Of a stretch of DNA of 8,663 bases, positions 7,897 through 8,663 are shown piece by piece. The position numbers and the translations under genes are program-made. This DNA is from Actinomycetes bacterium. Its GTDB lineage: Bacteria; Actinomycetota; Acidimicrobiia; Acidimicrobiales; Microtrichaceae. Within the stretch, counting starts at the first letter, position 1; each line of letters opens with the position of its first letter. The DNA is taken from positions 1 through 8,663 of the forward strand of contig JAFAFN010000454.1 of NCBI GenBank assembly GCA_023423475.1. The letters run 5' to 3'. The notes beneath the pieces are model-generated. The model was not told where the DNA came from. It worked only from the letters and a program-made list of their open reading frames with translations, and did no database searches.

Positions 7897-8528
7897 GCGA
7901 CGACGTCGGGGTGTCGGGACCGGCGGGCCTGCTCGCCGCGGCGATGCTCGAGCTGTCACCCCCCGGGGTGCGCTCGGGCCTGCTCCAGGTCGACGACCGC
8001 CACGTCGCGTCGCTGCACGCGTCGGAGGCCGCCCACGTCCGCTGCGCGGTCGCCACACGACGACGGGAGTTCGCGACGGGTCGGGCGCTGCTGCGTCAGC
8101 TGACCGCGACCAGCGACCCGATCGGGGTGAGCCCGGAACGTGCCCCACTGGTGCCCGACGGATGGTCGGCGTCGCTCGCGCACAGCGACCGGTTCGCCGT
8201 GGCGGTCGCGGCGGATCGCAGCTCGTACCGCGCGCTGGGGATCGACCTCGAACCCATGGGCCCGATGGAGCCGGACGAACGATCGGTGGTCCTGCGCGAC
8301 GACGACCCGGAGCTCGACGGTCGGGCCGCACTGGTGCTGAAGGAAGCCGCCTACAAGGCGTGGAGCGGACTCGGTGGCCCGCTGATCGACTTCCACCAGG
8401 TCCGCCTCGAGCTCGACGGCGACACCTTCGTGGCCTTCACGCCTCGGCCGGAGATCGTGCTGCGAGGTCGTTGGGCAGGCATCGCCGACCACTGGCTCGC
8501 CGTGGTCACCGATCCTGCTCCTGGCTGA
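7893..8528 (+). CDS. Sfp/EntD-type 4'-phosphopantetheinyl transferase
   Basis: The 211-residue product should transfer the phosphopantetheine arm from CoA to the Ser of the PCP and ACP domains encoded just upstream, turning them from apo to holo form. Family motifs are present: RRREFATGRALLRQL (about 56-70), WSASLAHSDRFAVAV with His97, GIDLEP with Asp118 and Glu120 (Mg-binding), and LKEAAYKAW with Lys150, Glu151 and Lys155. The length fits the 200-240 residues usual for this family. I chose GTG 7893 because it overlaps the PKS stop as GTGA and keeps the N-terminal region; there is no well-spaced Shine-Dalgarno (a GGGG run ends one base before it), so translation is probably coupled to the PKS. 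GTG 7911 or ATG 7944 are possible alternative starts. The reading frame stays open upstream to 7482, but that part only shadows the thioesterase. EntD-like subtype and siderophore link are inference. Confidence 0.93.
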   Translation: MSDDVGVSGPAGLLAAAMLELSPPGVRSGLLQVDDRHVASLHASEAAHVRCAVATRRREFATGRALLRQLTATSDPIGVSPERAPLVPDGWSASLAHSDRFAVAVAADRSSYRALGIDLEPMGPMEPDERSVVLRDDDPELDGRAALVLKEAAYKAWSGLGGPLIDFHQVRLELDGDTFVAFTPRPEIVLRGRWAGIADHWLAVVTDPAPG

Positions 8529-8534
8529 GCCGCC

Positions 8535-8663
8535 TCAGGTCCGCTGGCGTGGCCGACGGGTCGAGCTCGACCCGTGCTTGCCGGTGTTCCTGGTCGTCGG
8601 CGCTCCGTTGCGCCCGTTGCCGCCCTTCGAGTCGTCGCTCGCCGAGGTCCCCTTGTCCGAGGA
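8535..8663 (-). CDS. 3' end of an unidentified convergent gene, low-complexity basic C-terminus (truncated)
   Basis: On the - strand a frame is open from the window edge (8663) to TGA at 8537-8535, giving 42 residues. I count 39 of 42 codons ending in G or C, as in the definite genes here, whereas the + strand frame open over the same bases has mixed third positions. The tail is rich in Ser, Gly, Asn, Thr and Arg (ends SSSTRRPRQRT). Such disordered basic tails occur on many proteins, for example RNA-binding ones, so no function can be assigned. It faces the PPTase tail to tail with six bases between the stop codons, which suggests that the biosynthetic operon ends here. Confidence 0.5.
   Translation of the reverse strand, partial: SSDKGTSASDDSKGGNGRNGAPTTRNTGKHGSSSTRRPRQRT
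8556..8575. repeat. perfect 20-bp palindrome near the convergent gene ends
   Basis: The sequence reads ACGGGTCGAG followed by its exact reverse complement. As RNA it could form an 8-bp GC-rich stem with an AGCT loop on either strand. It begins 27 bases after the PPTase stop and could act as a bidirectional terminator, but no U-tract follows on either strand. It also lies inside the last codons of the - strand frame, so the symmetry may partly be coding coincidence. Confidence 0.3.

Noticed and set aside
2014..8331. A 2105-codon open frame on the - strand opposite the PKS and PPTase.
   Set aside because: It mirrors the PKS frame; in such GC-rich genes, antisense frames stay open because stop codons are rare. 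Its translation is Arg/Val/Asp/Gly-rich with no recognisable domain, while the + strand carries complete catalytic motifs over the same bases.

Overview
The window is the 3' end of a hybrid non-ribosomal peptide / polyketide (NRPS-PKS) assembly line in a very GC-rich genome. Almost every codon in the three assembly-line genes ends in G or C, start codons are GTG, and proteins are rich in Asp, Ala and Arg. This fits a high-GC actinobacterium; I cannot name a genus from the sequence, and nothing in composition suggests recent transfer of one gene relative to its neighbours.

Layout on the + strand: (1) positions 1-1289, the C-terminal part of an NRPS whose start lies outside the window. Its first ~16 codons look like the very end of a luciferase-like monooxygenase (LLM, MupA/Atu3671 type) domain. 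This runs straight into the second half of an adenylation (A) domain, then a peptidyl carrier (PCP/T) domain and an Arg-rich tail. (2) After a 58-bp gap with a good ribosome binding site, positions 1348-7896 hold a 2182-residue type I PKS with the order KS-AT-KR-DH-ACP-TE. (3) Overlapping its stop codon (GTGA), positions 7893-8528 hold a 211-residue Sfp/EntD-type 4'-phosphopantetheinyl transferase. (4) On the - strand, converging on this operon, is the 3' end of an unidentified gene (8663-8535) with a Ser/Gly/Arg-rich tail. A perfect 20-bp palindrome lies inside it.

How the parts fit: the PPTase would arm the two visible carrier serines (PCP Ser at 1086-1088, ACP Ser1838 of the PKS). The A domain would load an amino acid; the half of its specificity code that is visible resembles glycine-activating domains. 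The LLM domain probably oxidises a carrier-bound intermediate. The PKS would add one C2 unit (AT of malonyl type by its GHSLGE motif), reduce it (complete KR tetrad, B-type-like), probably dehydrate it, and release the chain through the terminal thioesterase. This is therefore the terminal module of the pathway, and the rest of the line should lie upstream of base 1. By family association (the Agrobacterium Atu3671 gene belongs to a siderophore locus that also carries a PPTase), a siderophore-like product is one possibility, but the window does not prove it.

The most unusual points are the LLM-in-adenylation-domain junction, the KR-before-DH order with the DH sitting inside what is normally the short KR-to-ACP linker, the non-standard AT motif (TPVH instead of HAFH), and the altered DH active-site motifs.
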